Counted from the first letter of the stretch, positions 6,215 through 14,292 are shown. The stretch is 21,399 bases of DNA from Timonella sp031979385 (GCA_031979385.1 DALZEF010000036.1:1-21399), one strand, 5' to 3'. The notes: generated by a model from the letters alone, not told the origin. A program made the numbers and translations.

Positions 6215-6966
6215 GCTACGCGATTGAAGCCTCCGGGATCACCCACACGTTCCCCGACGGACAGGCACCGCGGGTCGTCCTCGACTCGGTCGATCTGCGC
6301 GTGACACCCGGCGAACTCGTCGCGATCATGGGGCCCTCGGGGTCGGGAAAATCCACCCTTCTGAACATCGTGGCCGGGCTGCTTGAACCCGAAGCGGGAA
6401 ATGTCCTCGTCGCAGATACCCTACTGCGCTCCGCAACCGCAGCGGAACGCACAATCTTACGCCGCCAAGCGTTCGGGATCGTGTTCCAACGCAACAACCT
6501 CGTTGACGCGCTCACGCTCGAAGAAAACGTGGCGCTGCCCCTCGAACTCAACGGGATCAAACCGCGCATCGCACTCAAACAGGCCCGACTCATCCTCGAT
6601 GACCAAGGCCTCGGCGATGTGGCACGACTGTTCCCCGCTCAAGCGTCAGGAGGGCAACGCCAACTCACCGCGGTCCTCGCAGCGCTCAGCTCCAAACGCC
6701 ACATCCTCCTCGCCGACGAACCCACAGGCGCGCTCGACACCGCCTCGGGTGATGAGGTCATGCGGCTCATCCGCAACCACATCGACGCCGGCGCATCCGG
6801 GTTGCTTGTCACCCACAGCGCCCGCGACGCGGCATGGGCCGACCGCGTGGTCTACCTACAGGACGGAGCGGTCTCGTCCGACACGGGAAGCTCGCATTCC
6901 TTCGGTTTCCCCACCAGCACGCAGGACAACCTCACCGACTTCCCCACCACGGACGGCACCCCATGA
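6211..6966 (+). CDS. ABC transporter ATP-binding protein (MacB/LolD type)
   Basis: A 251-residue ATPase. Walker A is GPSGSGKST (residues 41-49), the Q-loop is VFQRNNLVDALTLEENV, the signature is ASGGQRQ rather than LSGGQ, and Walker B is ILLADEPTGALD, followed by the switch His in LLVTHS. The ADEPTGALD form and the partner permease place it with exporters and mechanotransmission ATPases of the MacB/LolD/BceA type. The start is a GTG overlapping the padR stop, and its own stop overlaps the ATG of the permease (ATGA). The C-terminal 30 residues are a Ser/Thr-rich tail. The substrate is not predictable. Confidence 0.92.
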   Translation: MSYAIEASGITHTFPDGQAPRVVLDSVDLRVTPGELVAIMGPSGSGKSTLLNIVAGLLEPEAGNVLVADTLLRSATAAERTILRRQAFGIVFQRNNLVDALTLEENVALPLELNGIKPRIALKQARLILDDQGLGDVARLFPAQASGGQRQLTAVLAALSSKRHILLADEPTGALDTASGDEVMRLIRNHIDAGASGLLVTHSARDAAWADRVVYLQDGAVSSDTGSSHSFGFPTSTQDNLTDFPTTDGTP

Positions 6967-9116
6967 ACCGCATCACCGAGAACCTGCCCACACCGATCAA
7001 GCTTGGGCTGCGCGACCTTAACCAAAACAAGCTCCCGACGGTTGTACTAATCTTGCTCATCGCGGCGATTATTGCGGCATTTCTACCACCAGCTATGCAC
7101 CAACAAACCATGCGGTGGCATTTGCGTAGCGCCGAGATAGTTACCGCACAGGAATACTTTGCGCAGTCTCTCGAAAAGGAGAATAACCCAGACCTGCAGG
7201 CGGCGTGGACGTTCTATGCAGGATCGGAGGCTCCAGACCTCAGCGAACTTAATCTCCAGATCAGCCAGATGACTACGGGTTTCATATCATTCCCTGACTT
7301 CAACGCGCCAGAAATGGAAGTAAACCCAGAAGTCGTCTACGCAACCGCCGCGACTAGCGCAGTCATGTCTGCTGACTGGAGCGACCCAAACCTGCCCGCC
7401 AAACCAACGTTCACACAGGGTCGGGCACCTGAAGCAAACAATGAGATAGCTCTTTCTCACGAACTGCTTCAGCACTTCCCCGGCATGGACACACTTGCGG
7501 TGGGTGACACCTTAACCGTCGGCACGGACCAGTTCACCGACTCAGACCAGCACGGAACGTACACGGTCGTCGGCCTGTATGATTTCCCCTCATCCGATGA
7601 TTCGCAGCCAACACTGGTCAGTTACTACCGTTCGTCCCTGCTAGCTTCGGAAACGATCGTCGAGGATGCACTGTTACTCGACAGATATTTCGCGTTCGGA
7701 CCGCCACTATCGCCAGCCGACACCCAGGATTTGGCACTCGCAATCTCCAACGCTCCGGATGCGTTACCGGACCCAGTGGATTGGGGCATCGCGAGCCTAA
7801 TCGACAACAAGGAACTGCGCATACAGGTAGCATCAACTATCCCCTTGGATTCGGAGTTCTCAGGAACCAGCACGCCGTTGGGGATCAACGAGTTCGTCGT
7901 CGAGCTCCTGCTGGTTGCAGCTGGGGTTTTAGCTCTTATCACCGTCATCTCAGTACCGTTGTACTGGCAGAACTCCCGGCGTAGGAAGCTGCAGTTCGCG
8001 CAACTCGAACGTAATGGGGTCGGGCGTTATGGCCGTTTGGCTAGTCGGCTCGTTCCGGCGTTAGTGATCGGGCTCAGTGCAGGTGCTCTTGGTTTGGCCG
8101 GAGCGATATGGCGTTATTCCCGTGTCGAGGATTATGTGGTTCCAGGTTCAGAACTGCCGATGCTTGTTCATGCCACCGCGCTGACGATCACAGCAAGCTT
8201 CATCCTTGGGCTATTCCCTCCCCTGGTTGCGTCTTTCCTTGCTTTTGCCGCCGAACGGAAGTCAGGAGCCTCACTGCTGCGGGAGGTCGGTGAATCGTCC
8301 GAGCTAGTCCACACACCGCGCGGAGCGCTTCAACACCCTGGTCCTGTGGCTGCCATTGCAGGTATAGCCGGTATCACACTGATCCTCGTCTCGGCATTAG
8401 CTGGGGACGGTGAGGTGGGACTCGATTCGTGGCACACTGGCGCTTCGGTTCTCGGCATGATCGTGGGGCTGTGCCTAATCGTGGTGGCCATCTACTTCGG
8501 GCTCGCTGCGCTGCTCCCCCACCTGAGTAGCGCGAGCAGTCGGTGGCCTTTGGCGGCGCGCATTGCGGCGAGGGAGGTTGCCGGGCGTCTGGGGTCTTCC
8601 ATCAGCACAATCATTCCAGTAGCCGCGATTGCCGGGCTGTGCGGCGCAATGTCTGTGATCGGACGCCAGCACTACCTCGAGTCCCGAGAACCCACATATG
8701 CAAGTGCTCCAATCGAGATAGCGGCCTACTTGCTTCCCGTGGTCCTGCTGGTTGTGTTCTTCTCGCTGTTGCAGAGTACCGAGGAGTTGCGTCATTCTAA
8801 GTCCGCTCTGTCCCATCAGGGCGTGCTCGCTCACGAGGTCGCGGTGATTGACGGGTATCGGGCCGTGATTCTGACCGCGGTTGCGAGCCCGCTCGGCTAC
8901 CTGGTGGGCATGTTCGCTGGGTCGATGGTGCTGGTTTATCGTCAGGTCGAGACACAAGATTGGTGCTGTGGCCCCGGGGCCGACACCACGTTCAAGGTGG
9001 CGGCGCTTGCCCCCACGCTCGGAACGCTCATCATCGTGGTTGTTCCACTTCTCCTCGCGTTTCCCATCGGCTGGGTTGCCGGGCGTCGCAACGCACGGCT
9101 GGTCGCGGCCACGTAA
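6963..9116 (+). CDS. FtsX-like ABC transporter permease
   Basis: A 717-residue membrane protein starting at the ATG overlapping the ATPase stop; the frame is open further upstream inside the ATPase gene, but that part is only a shadow. TM1 is about residues 26-46 (TVVLILLIAAIIAAFLPP). A large soluble extracytoplasmic domain covers about 50-330. Then follow several hydrophobic segments between about 335 and 705, with VVELLLVAAGVLALITVISV first and LAPTLGTLIIVVVPLLLAFP last. This gives two FtsX-like modules as in MacB or BceB-type permeases, with an intervening cytoplasmic loop (AERKSGASLLREVGE). It would form the channel or lever for the neighbouring ATPase. Codon use is less GC-biased than in padR and the ATPase gene. 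Confidence 0.9.
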   Translation: MNRITENLPTPIKLGLRDLNQNKLPTVVLILLIAAIIAAFLPPAMHQQTMRWHLRSAEIVTAQEYFAQSLEKENNPDLQAAWTFYAGSEAPDLSELNLQISQMTTGFISFPDFNAPEMEVNPEVVYATAATSAVMSADWSDPNLPAKPTFTQGRAPEANNEIALSHELLQHFPGMDTLAVGDTLTVGTDQFTDSDQHGTYTVVGLYDFPSSDDSQPTLVSYYRSSLLASETIVEDALLLDRYFAFGPPLSPADTQDLALAISNAPDALPDPVDWGIASLIDNKELRIQVASTIPLDSEFSGTSTPLGINEFVVELLLVAAGVLALITVISVPLYWQNSRRRKLQFAQLERNGVGRYGRLASRLVPALVIGLSAGALGLAGAIWRYSRVEDYVVPGSELPMLVHATALTITASFILGLFPPLVASFLAFAAERKSGASLLREVGESSELVHTPRGALQHPGPVAAIAGIAGITLILVSALAGDGEVGLDSWHTGASVLGMIVGLCLIVVAIYFGLAALLPHLSSASSRWPLAARIAAREVAGRLGSSISTIIPVAAIAGLCGAMSVIGRQHYLESREPTYASAPIEIAAYLLPVVLLVVFFSLLQSTEELRHSKSALSHQGVLAHEVAVIDGYRAVILTAVASPLGYLVGMFAGSMVLVYRQVETQDWCCGPGADTTFKVAALAPTLGTLIIVVVPLLLAFPIGWVAGRRNARLVAAT

Positions 9117-9131
9117 CCACGCTGGCAGGTG

Positions 9132-9155
9132 ACCTGCCGCTGGAAGGCGGCAGGT
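9132..9155 (+). terminator. Hairpin after the ABC permease
   Basis: ACCTGCCGC (9132-9140) pairs perfectly with GCGGCAGGT (9147-9155) around a six-base loop, 15 bases after the permease stop. There is little U tail, as is common for terminators in high-GC bacteria. Confidence 0.55.
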
Positions 9156-9262
9156 TCGTCGGTAATCAGAAGAACCCACATTGCCGACGATCAGGTCGCC
9201 TCAGCACAACCACTCACCCTCCAGCCACGAGCAGTTGAATGCGTGGAACCCGACCCAAACGC

Positions 9263-9297
9263 GAAAGTGCCCGGTCCCTGACGGACCGGGCACTTTC
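9263..9297. terminator. Terminator of ilvE (and possibly the ABC operon)
   Basis: A perfect 15-bp stem (9263-9277 with 9283-9297) with a five-base loop lies between the convergent permease and ilvE genes, 57 bases after the ilvE stop. It is GC-rich in the middle with GAAAG/CTTTC at the base and could work in either direction. Confidence 0.75.
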
Positions 9298-9353
9298 ACT
9301 ATTCAACCGTTGCCCGATGAGTTAGCAGACTGTTGAACTAGTGTGAGGTTTGG

Positions 9354-10481
9354 TTAGGCGAGGCGCGTCAGCCAGCTGTGGCGGTCTGGGCGACGACCAT
9401 TCTGGATGTCGGTCAGTTCCTCACGGATGTCCATGGTGAACTTACCGGGTTCTCCCCCGTTGATGGTGATGTCGAAGTCATTGTCCGCGAGGCGGCCAAT
9501 CGGAGTGATCACGGCGGCGGTGCCACACGCGAACGCCTCCGCGATCTCACCGGACTCAAGCATCTCGCGCAGAGACGCAAGTGTGATGTGCTCTTCCGAC
9601 ACGTTGATCTCGCGGTCGCGGATGAGTTGCAGAATCGATGAACGAGTCACACCGCGCAGAATCGAACCGGACAGAGCAGGGGTCACGACGTCGCCGTTTG
9701 CCTTCACGAAGAAGACGTTCATGCCGCCAAGTTCCTCGATGGCTGGATCGGCTTGGCCGTCGAGGAAGCAGACCTGATCGAACCCGTCCTTGGCGGCGGT
9801 AATCTGCGGCAACAGGGACGCGGCATAGTTGCCGCCACACTTGGCCTCACCGGTTCCACCGCGGCTCGCACGGGCGTATTCCTGCGAGATCCAAATGTTG
9901 ACCGGGTGGACACCGCCAGCAAAGTATGGGCCAACAGGCGACGAGATCACAAGGTGCTCGACCTCGTAGGCAGGACGTACGCCAAGGAACGCCTCGGTGG
10001 CGATCATGAATGGACGTAGATACAGTGCAGCTTCGTCGCCGGTCGGAATCCACTCAATATCCGTGCGAACAAGCGCAGCAATCGAACCGATGAAATCGTC
10101 CACACTCAATTCTGGGAGCGCGAGACGGCGCGCCGAGCGAATGTACCGCTTGGCGTTCTCTTCGGGACGGAACGTCCACACGGAACCATCCGCGTGACGG
10201 TATGCCTTGAGACCTTCGAAGACTTCCTGCCCGTAGTGGAAAACTGCGGCGGCAGGAGCCAAGGAAAGCGGACCGTACTTCTCAATCCGACGGTTGTTCC
10301 AGCCGTCGGTGTTGTTCCACGACATGCGTGCCATGTGGTCCGAGAAGACGGTTCCAAACTTTGGTTCTGCCTTCAGAGCCTCACGTTCGTCCGCAGGCAG
10401 CGGCGAATCGGTGGGGTTGATGGCAAACTGTTGGGCTGCCTCGTCAACGGAGGTGTTTAGAGTTTCGAGCTGCAAGCTCAT
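9354..10481 (-). CDS. ilvE: Branched-chain amino acid aminotransferase
   Basis: A 375-residue class IV PLP aminotransferase that transfers an amino group from Glu to the 2-oxo acids of Val, Leu and Ile, the last step of their synthesis. Visible motifs are YGQEVFEGLKAYR (residues 83-95), YLRPFMIATEAFLGV, GEAKCGGNYAAS (PLP Lys214 in the AKCGGNYA context), LDGQADPAIEELGGMN and FACGTAAVITPIG. Length and motifs fit the IlvE subgroup rather than D-amino-acid transaminase or ADC lyase. The ATG start has a GGTGAAAGG-type ribosome binding site. It lies downstream of leuB with 126 bases between, containing a TATAAT box and a stable hairpin, so it may have its own promoter. Confidence 0.93.
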   Translation of the reverse strand: MSLQLETLNTSVDEAAQQFAINPTDSPLPADEREALKAEPKFGTVFSDHMARMSWNNTDGWNNRRIEKYGPLSLAPAAAVFHYGQEVFEGLKAYRHADGSVWTFRPEENAKRYIRSARRLALPELSVDDFIGSIAALVRTDIEWIPTGDEAALYLRPFMIATEAFLGVRPAYEVEHLVISSPVGPYFAGGVHPVNIWISQEYARASRGGTGEAKCGGNYAASLLPQITAAKDGFDQVCFLDGQADPAIEELGGMNVFFVKANGDVVTPALSGSILRGVTRSSILQLIRDREINVSEEHITLASLREMLESGEIAEAFACGTAAVITPIGRLADNDFDITINGGEPGKFTMDIREELTDIQNGRRPDRHSWLTRLA

Positions 10482-10516
10482 AATGGGGGCCTTTCACCTG
10501 GCGACCTCTGGTTCGG

Positions 10517-10553
10517 CTAATGCCACCAGCCGAAAAACGACTGGTGGCATTAG
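10517..10553 (-). terminator. Stable hairpin between leuB and ilvE
   Basis: CTAATGCCACCAG (10517-10529) and CTGGTGGCATTAG (10541-10553) make a perfect 13-bp stem with an 11-base loop. On the minus strand it follows leuB but has no U tail, and it begins a few bases after the presumed ilvE transcription start. It could be a weak leuB terminator, an RNA-end stabiliser, or a regulatory element in the ilvE 5' end. Confidence 0.5.
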
Positions 10554-10567
10554 TGCACAGTGGTCTC

Positions 10568-10573
10568 ATTATA
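10568..10573 (-). promoter_or_regulatory. Perfect TATAAT -10 box upstream of ilvE
   Basis: The minus strand carries a consensus TATAAT with its last base at 10568, about 87 bases before the ilvE start. No clear -35 element is found 16-18 bases upstream, so the promoter assignment is moderate. Confidence 0.5.
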
Positions 10574-10607
10574 GAAGCCGAGTGCGCGGCCTTGGGTAGG
10601 TTAGACG

Positions 10608-11651
10608 TCAGCCACGTACACGTGCCGCGATGTCTGCCCCTACCTCGGCCGTCGAACGGACGGCACCTCCGCGTTCTGCTAGGTCTGCGGCAACAGCGTT
10701 CTCCACGCTCTTCGACTCTTCGGCGTAACCGAGGTGGTCGAGCAGCATCGCAACCGAAAGGATCGTTGCGGTCGGGTCTGCCTTGCCTTGGCCTGCAATG
10801 TCAGGTGCGGAACCGTGCACTGGCTCAAACATGGATGGCGTGGTGCGATCAGGGTTGATGTTTCCCGACGCCGCAAGGCCAATACCACCGGTGATAGCAG
10901 CGGCTTGGTCGGTCAAAATGTCACCGAACAGGTTGTCGGTGACGATGACATCGAAACGCGATGGGTTCGTTGTCAAGAAGATCGTTGCTGCATCAACGTG
11001 CAGGTAGTCGGTCGTGACCTCGGGGAACTCTTCGTTCACGCGTTCAACGGTACGGCGCCAGAGGTGACCGGCGTGGACCAGAACGTTGTGCTTGTGCACC
11101 AAGGTCAGGTGCTTGCGTTCACGGGCTGCTGCACGTGCGAATGCATCGCGCACGACTCGCTCAATACCGAAGGCCGTGTTGACGGAGACCTCGTTGGCGA
11201 CCTCGTGCGGGGTTCCCGTACGGATCGAGCCACCGTTACCCACGTATGGGCCCTCGGTTCCCTCGCGGACGACAACGAAGTCGATCTCACCAGGCTCAGC
11301 AAGCGGGGACTTCACGCCCTGGTATAGCTTGCCGGGGCGCAGATTCACATAGTGGTCCAGCGAAAAGCGGAGTTTGAGGAGCAATCCGCGCTCGAGAACA
11401 CCCGATGGAACGCTTGGATCACCAATAGCACCAAGAAGGATCGCGTCCTTGGTGCGCAGTGCGGCGAGGTCCTCATCGGTGAGGGTGTCGCCCGTCTCGT
11501 GCCAACGCTTGGCTCCAAGGTTGAAGTCAGACGTTGCCAGCGAGACGTCCGATGTGGCGAGCGCGGATTCCAGAACCGCGAGGCCCTGCTCCACTACCTC
11601 AATGCCGATGCCGTCACCAGCGATTACCGCAAGATCGATGTTCTTCGTCAT
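10608..11651 (-). CDS. leuB: 3-isopropylmalate dehydrogenase
   Basis: A 347-residue decarboxylating dehydrogenase of leucine synthesis (oxidises 3-isopropylmalate with NAD to 2-oxoisocaproate via decarboxylation); LeuB also usually serves the citramalate route. It shows the family's IAGDGIGIEVV (residues 10-20), GDPSVPSGVLERGLLLKLR, VVREGTEGPYVGNGG, the HVDAATIFL region, the metal-binding TDNLFGDILTDQAAA, and the nucleotide-binding FEPVHGSAPDIAGQGKADP. Its length fits the short actinobacterial LeuB; isocitrate dehydrogenase and tartrate dehydrogenase are less likely. No Shine-Dalgarno precedes the ATG, but TAACAT lies exactly six bases upstream, so the mRNA is probably leaderless. leuA, leuC and leuD are not in the window. 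Confidence 0.93.
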   Translation of the reverse strand: MTKNIDLAVIAGDGIGIEVVEQGLAVLESALATSDVSLATSDFNLGAKRWHETGDTLTDEDLAALRTKDAILLGAIGDPSVPSGVLERGLLLKLRFSLDHYVNLRPGKLYQGVKSPLAEPGEIDFVVVREGTEGPYVGNGGSIRTGTPHEVANEVSVNTAFGIERVVRDAFARAAARERKHLTLVHKHNVLVHAGHLWRRTVERVNEEFPEVTTDYLHVDAATIFLTTNPSRFDVIVTDNLFGDILTDQAAAITGGIGLAASGNINPDRTTPSMFEPVHGSAPDIAGQGKADPTATILSVAMLLDHLGYAEESKSVENAVAADLAERGGAVRSTAEVGADIAARVRG

Positions 11652-11657
11652 GGACCA

Positions 11658-11663
11658 ATGTTA
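11658..11663 (-). promoter_or_regulatory. Putative -10 box for leaderless leuB transcription
   Basis: TAACAT on the minus strand is separated from the leuB ATG by six bases (GGTCC-type sequence with no Shine-Dalgarno). A -35 element is not evident. The 11652-11815 spacer contains no attenuator like those of cimA and ilvB. Confidence 0.48.
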
Positions 11664-11815
11664 ATCCCGCGGTCCATCCATCGGGATAGGACGACCACGA
11701 TGTGAGCATCGCCTCCCGGACCAACTACCCATCTCACACACCGCACAGACGCTGGGACCTGACCGTATCGTCGCCACGCAGCCGACATGGGTGAGCGCAC
11801 AAGCGGCCGAACCAC

Positions 11816-12724
11816 CTAGCGGCGCGACCAGCGGCGCTCAAGCCACTCCAGAATCACTCGGGCATGCTGATATTGGTGCTCGCGCAGCGATTGCGGAACC
11901 TCGACGGCGGGTTGGTCTGCTTGGTATACGTAGTAGCTGGCGAAGCCCGCCAGAACCGCGTCGATCTGCTGATCCGTGACTCCACGGAAGACCGGGTGGC
12001 TGGCAATCTCGTGTTCCACATCGATTGTCGGGTCAATAAGTGAACAATCCAGCACGAACAACAACGCGTCATACCAGAGCGCACCGCGAGCAGCCCACGG
12101 CCAATCCACGATCCACGCTGTGCCCTGCGCATCAATCAGAATGTTGTCCGGGCGGAGATCGTTATGCACAAGATCGTTCCCCGAGGCTGCCTCCACAGCT
12201 CTCTCAGACGCCGATTTGAGTTCAGGCACGTGAGAAACTGCCCAGTCATCCATCGCCCGGAAACTAGAATCAATCCTGTCCCATTGAGTGAGGGCAGGCG
12301 CAAGATCCTCCGCCACGTCTGGAAGCCCTGGAACCGCATCCGCCGACGGCAACGTGAGCAACGAGTCCAACACGGCATGCATATCCGCGCGGGTGTCCGG
12401 GTACCGCCCCTCCACATCCTCGATGAGTAACGCCAGCCAATCGCTCTGCGCATATGAGCCGAGAAGCTGTGGCACCCGCGCCATGCTTGGCAGCGTGCCC
12501 AATATCTCGACCTCACGCTCGTAGAGCCGATAGGTTCCCTCAAATCCCTCCCGATGCACCGCCTTCAAAAACCCACGTGCACCATTTGCGGTCCGCACAC
12601 GAGCAGCAGTTCCCTGCGAGAACCCACCGGCCTGGTTCTCAAACTCCACCAGCACACCGCCCAGCAGATCCTCTACGAAGGCAACCACCTCGGCTGGTAG
12701 TTGCGTCAATTCAAGTCTCGCCAT
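11816..12724 (-). CDS. APH-like phosphotransferase (aminoglycoside/choline kinase fold)
   Basis: A 302-residue small kinase. The N-lobe has the ATP-anchoring Lys54 in GFLKAV and Glu71 in the YEREVEIL helix; the hinge is LALLIEDVEG. The catalytic loop is HNDLRPDN (residues 187-194, catalytic Asp189 and Asn194), and the metal-binding Asp207 is in WIVDWPWA. These place it in the aminoglycoside phosphotransferase/choline kinase superfamily. The substrate cannot be deduced; resistance is only one option, and many chromosomal members act on small metabolites. It stands alone between leuB and the ilvBNC 3' region, with TAGCGT six bases before the ATG suggesting its own leaderless promoter. Confidence 0.82.
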   Translation of the reverse strand: MARLELTQLPAEVVAFVEDLLGGVLVEFENQAGGFSQGTAARVRTANGARGFLKAVHREGFEGTYRLYEREVEILGTLPSMARVPQLLGSYAQSDWLALLIEDVEGRYPDTRADMHAVLDSLLTLPSADAVPGLPDVAEDLAPALTQWDRIDSSFRAMDDWAVSHVPELKSASERAVEAASGNDLVHNDLRPDNILIDAQGTAWIVDWPWAARGALWYDALLFVLDCSLIDPTIDVEHEIASHPVFRGVTDQQIDAVLAGFASYYVYQADQPAVEVPQSLREHQYQHARVILEWLERRWSRR

Positions 12725-12730
12725 CCCGCC

Positions 12731-12736
12731 ACGCTA
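12731..12736 (-). promoter_or_regulatory. Putative -10 box of the APH-like kinase gene
   Basis: TAGCGT lies six bases before the ATG. GGCGGG abuts the ATG and is too close for a normal ribosome binding site. No -35 element is clear. A copy of the 17-bp dispersed motif (12741-12757) lies immediately upstream. Confidence 0.4.
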
Positions 12737-12740
12737 CCAT

Positions 12741-12757
12741 CAGATTTCCGACGAGTC
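12741..12757 (-). repeat. 17-bp dispersed motif, copy 2
   Basis: The minus strand reads GACTCGTCGGAAATCTG, identical to plus-strand 3408-3424 in the cimA terminator and one base different from the minus-strand copy at 17080-17096. It sits just upstream of the APH-like gene's presumed -10 box. Confidence 0.6.
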
Positions 12758-12869
12758 CCCACTTTTCCCTGCACCTCGTTTTCCAGCCCCCCACAGTTTC
12801 GTACAGCCTGACCCAGTCTTCTCAGGATGGCGTCCCGCCTAGCACCAAGAAAATTCTTCACGGCACGAC

Positions 12870-12912
12870 AAAGGGGTCTGTCCAACCTTTTGGTTGGGAC
12901 AGACCCCTTTTT
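12870..12912. terminator. Strong hairpin terminator downstream of the ilvBNC operon
   Basis: An 18-bp stem with one bulged G pairs 12870-12887 with 12892-12910 around a TTTT loop, and the plus strand ends in five T residues (12908-12912). It is the first terminator-like hairpin after ilvC on the minus strand, beyond the tandem repeat, so it probably ends the ilvBNC mRNA. Oddly, its better U tail is for plus-strand RNA, though no plus-strand gene precedes it. The rest of 12758-12962 shows no gene. Confidence 0.75.
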
Positions 12913-12962
12913 AACGCTAGGCATGCACGCTATCGCAACCGCGAAGCCGCATAACTAACCAA

Positions 12963-13272
12963 GATCGACGTGCGACGGAGCCCACTGTGTTTTTGGCTCA
13001 GGCTCACATCTACCGTTACTCTCCGGCAGGAACTTGCTACGCAGAGTTCCTACCTACGATCAACGTGCGACGGAGCCCACTGTGTTTTTGGCTCAGGCTC
13101 ACATCTACCGTTACTCTNNNNNNNNNNNNNNNNNNNNNNNNNNNNNNNNNNNNNNNNNNNNNNNNNNNNNNNNNNNNNNNNNNNNNNNNNNNNNNNNNNN
13201 NNNNNNNNNNNNNNNNNCCGGCAGGAACTTGCTACGCAGAGTTCCTACCTACGATCAACGTGCGACGGAGCC
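12963..13272. repeat. 95-bp tandem repeat containing the ilvC 3' end, interrupted by an assembly gap
   Basis: Copy 1 (12963-13057) and copy 2 (13058-13117 plus 13218-13252) are 95-bp units differing by one base (12967). A third partial copy (13253-13272) is the real end of ilvC. Each unit thus contains 18 bases of the ilvC coding tail (GSVAR and stop) plus downstream DNA. Within a unit, 13025-13034 and 13045-13054 form a 10-bp stem (one G-U in the minus-strand RNA), and 12978-12982 with 12995-12999 a smaller one. The repeat lies in the 3' untranslated region of the ilvBNC mRNA. The true copy number is unknown. Confidence 0.85.
13118..13217. other. Assembly gap of 100 N inside the tandem repeat
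   Basis: Exactly 100 undetermined bases, the usual placeholder for a gap of unknown size. The sequence on both sides is in the same phase of the 95-bp unit (copy 2 stops before CCGGCAGG and resumes with it), whereas 100 is not a multiple of 95. The real interval is therefore probably zero or a whole number of repeat units. Confidence 0.9.
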
Positions 13273-14292
13273 TTCGATGTAGTCGGAGGTGTTGTCGTCG
13301 GAACGCTTGCTCCATGCGAACAGCTTGCGCAGTTCACGACCGGTAGCCTCAATTGGGTGTGCTTCACCCTTGGCACGCAGTTCCTTGAACTCTGGAGCAC
13401 CGGCTTCCTGATCGTTGATGAAACGCTCAGCGAATGCGCCGTTCTGAATGTCAGCGAGAACGGCCTTCATGTTCTCCTTGACCTCAGGGGTGATCACGCG
13501 AGGACCAGAGACGTAGTCACCATACTCAGCGGTGTCAGAAACCGACCAACGCTGCTTGGCGATGCCACCCTCCCACATGAGGTCAACGATGAGCTTAAGT
13601 TCGTGGAGAACCTCGAAGTATGCAACCTCAGGCTGGTAGCCGGCCTCGGTGAGAACCTCGAAGCCGTACTGCACGAGCTGCGATGCGCCACCGCACAGAA
13701 CAGCCTGCTCACCGAACAGGTCGGTCTCGGTCTCTTCGGTGAAGGTGGTCTTGATACCGGCAGCACGAAGACCACCGATTGCCTTGCCGTACGACAGCGC
13801 GAGGTCCCAAGCGGCGCCGGAGGCGTCCTGCTCGACGGCAACGATCACTGGAACGCCACGGCCGTCAACGTACTCGCGACGCACGAGGTGCCCTGGGCCC
13901 TTAGGAGCAACCATGAGGATGTCGTGACCTGCTTCAGGCTTGATGTAGCCGAAGCGGATGTTGAAGCCGTGACCGAAGACGAGCGCTGCGCCCTCCTGAA
14001 GGTTGGGAGCAATCTCCTGCGCGTACACGGTGCGCTGTACCTGGTCTGGGGTCAGGATGACAACGACGTCAGCTTCAGCGACTGCCTCGCCAACTGGAAG
14101 AACCTTGAGGCCCTCGTTCTCAGCCTTGGCAGCCGATGCCGAACCTGAACGCAGGCCGACGCGGACGTCTACGCCCGAGTCACGAAGGTTCAGCGCGTGT
14201 GCGTGACCCTGGCTACCGTAACCGATAACGGCAACCTTCTTGTTCTGGATGATCGACAGGTCTGCGTCGTCGTCGTAAAAGAGTTCAGCCAC
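13255..14292 (-). CDS. ilvC: Ketol-acid reductoisomerase (class I, NADP-type)
   Basis: A 345-residue enzyme that rearranges and reduces acetolactate and acetohydroxybutyrate in Val and Ile/Leu synthesis. It shows the Rossmann motif VIGYGSQGHAHALNLRDSG (residues 22-40), then VGLRSGSAS (Arg and Ser residues that usually bind the NADPH phosphate), VAPKGPGH, the metal-ligand region TETDLFGEQAVLCGG, and EVLHELKLIVDLMWEGG in the knotted C-terminal domain. Length fits class I. The GTG start at 14292 has a strong AAGGAG ribosome binding site. It is last in the ilvB-ilvN-ilvC operon, 49 bases after ilvN. The last five codons and the stop are duplicated downstream in the 95-bp repeat. Confidence 0.96.
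   Translation of the reverse strand: MAELFYDDDADLSIIQNKKVAVIGYGSQGHAHALNLRDSGVDVRVGLRSGSASAAKAENEGLKVLPVGEAVAEADVVVILTPDQVQRTVYAQEIAPNLQEGAALVFGHGFNIRFGYIKPEAGHDILMVAPKGPGHLVRREYVDGRGVPVIVAVEQDASGAAWDLALSYGKAIGGLRAAGIKTTFTEETETDLFGEQAVLCGGASQLVQYGFEVLTEAGYQPEVAYFEVLHELKLIVDLMWEGGIAKQRWSVSDTAEYGDYVSGPRVITPEVKENMKAVLADIQNGAFAERFINDQEAGAPEFKELRAKGEAHPIEATGRELRKLFAWSKRSDDNTSDYIEGSVAR

Noticed and set aside
11652..11815. Possible attenuator or leader peptide ahead of leuB
   Set aside because: A short frame starting near 11706 exists behind a GGGAGG, but it has no run of Leu codons and no terminator follows; TAACAT next to the leuB ATG explains initiation better.
11816..12724. Aminoglycoside resistance gene
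   Set aside because: The kinase fold is clear, but no feature ties it to a known aminoglycoside enzyme, and it lies in a housekeeping context, so only the superfamily is called.
12963..13272. CRISPR array
   Set aside because: The whole 95-bp unit is repeated with no variable spacers, and no cas gene is present.
12970..14148. A long plus-strand open frame across the repeat, the N gap and the antisense of ilvC
   Set aside because: It depends on reading through 100 undetermined bases and is antisense to the clearly coding ilvC; the 95-bp repeat shifts frame on each copy.
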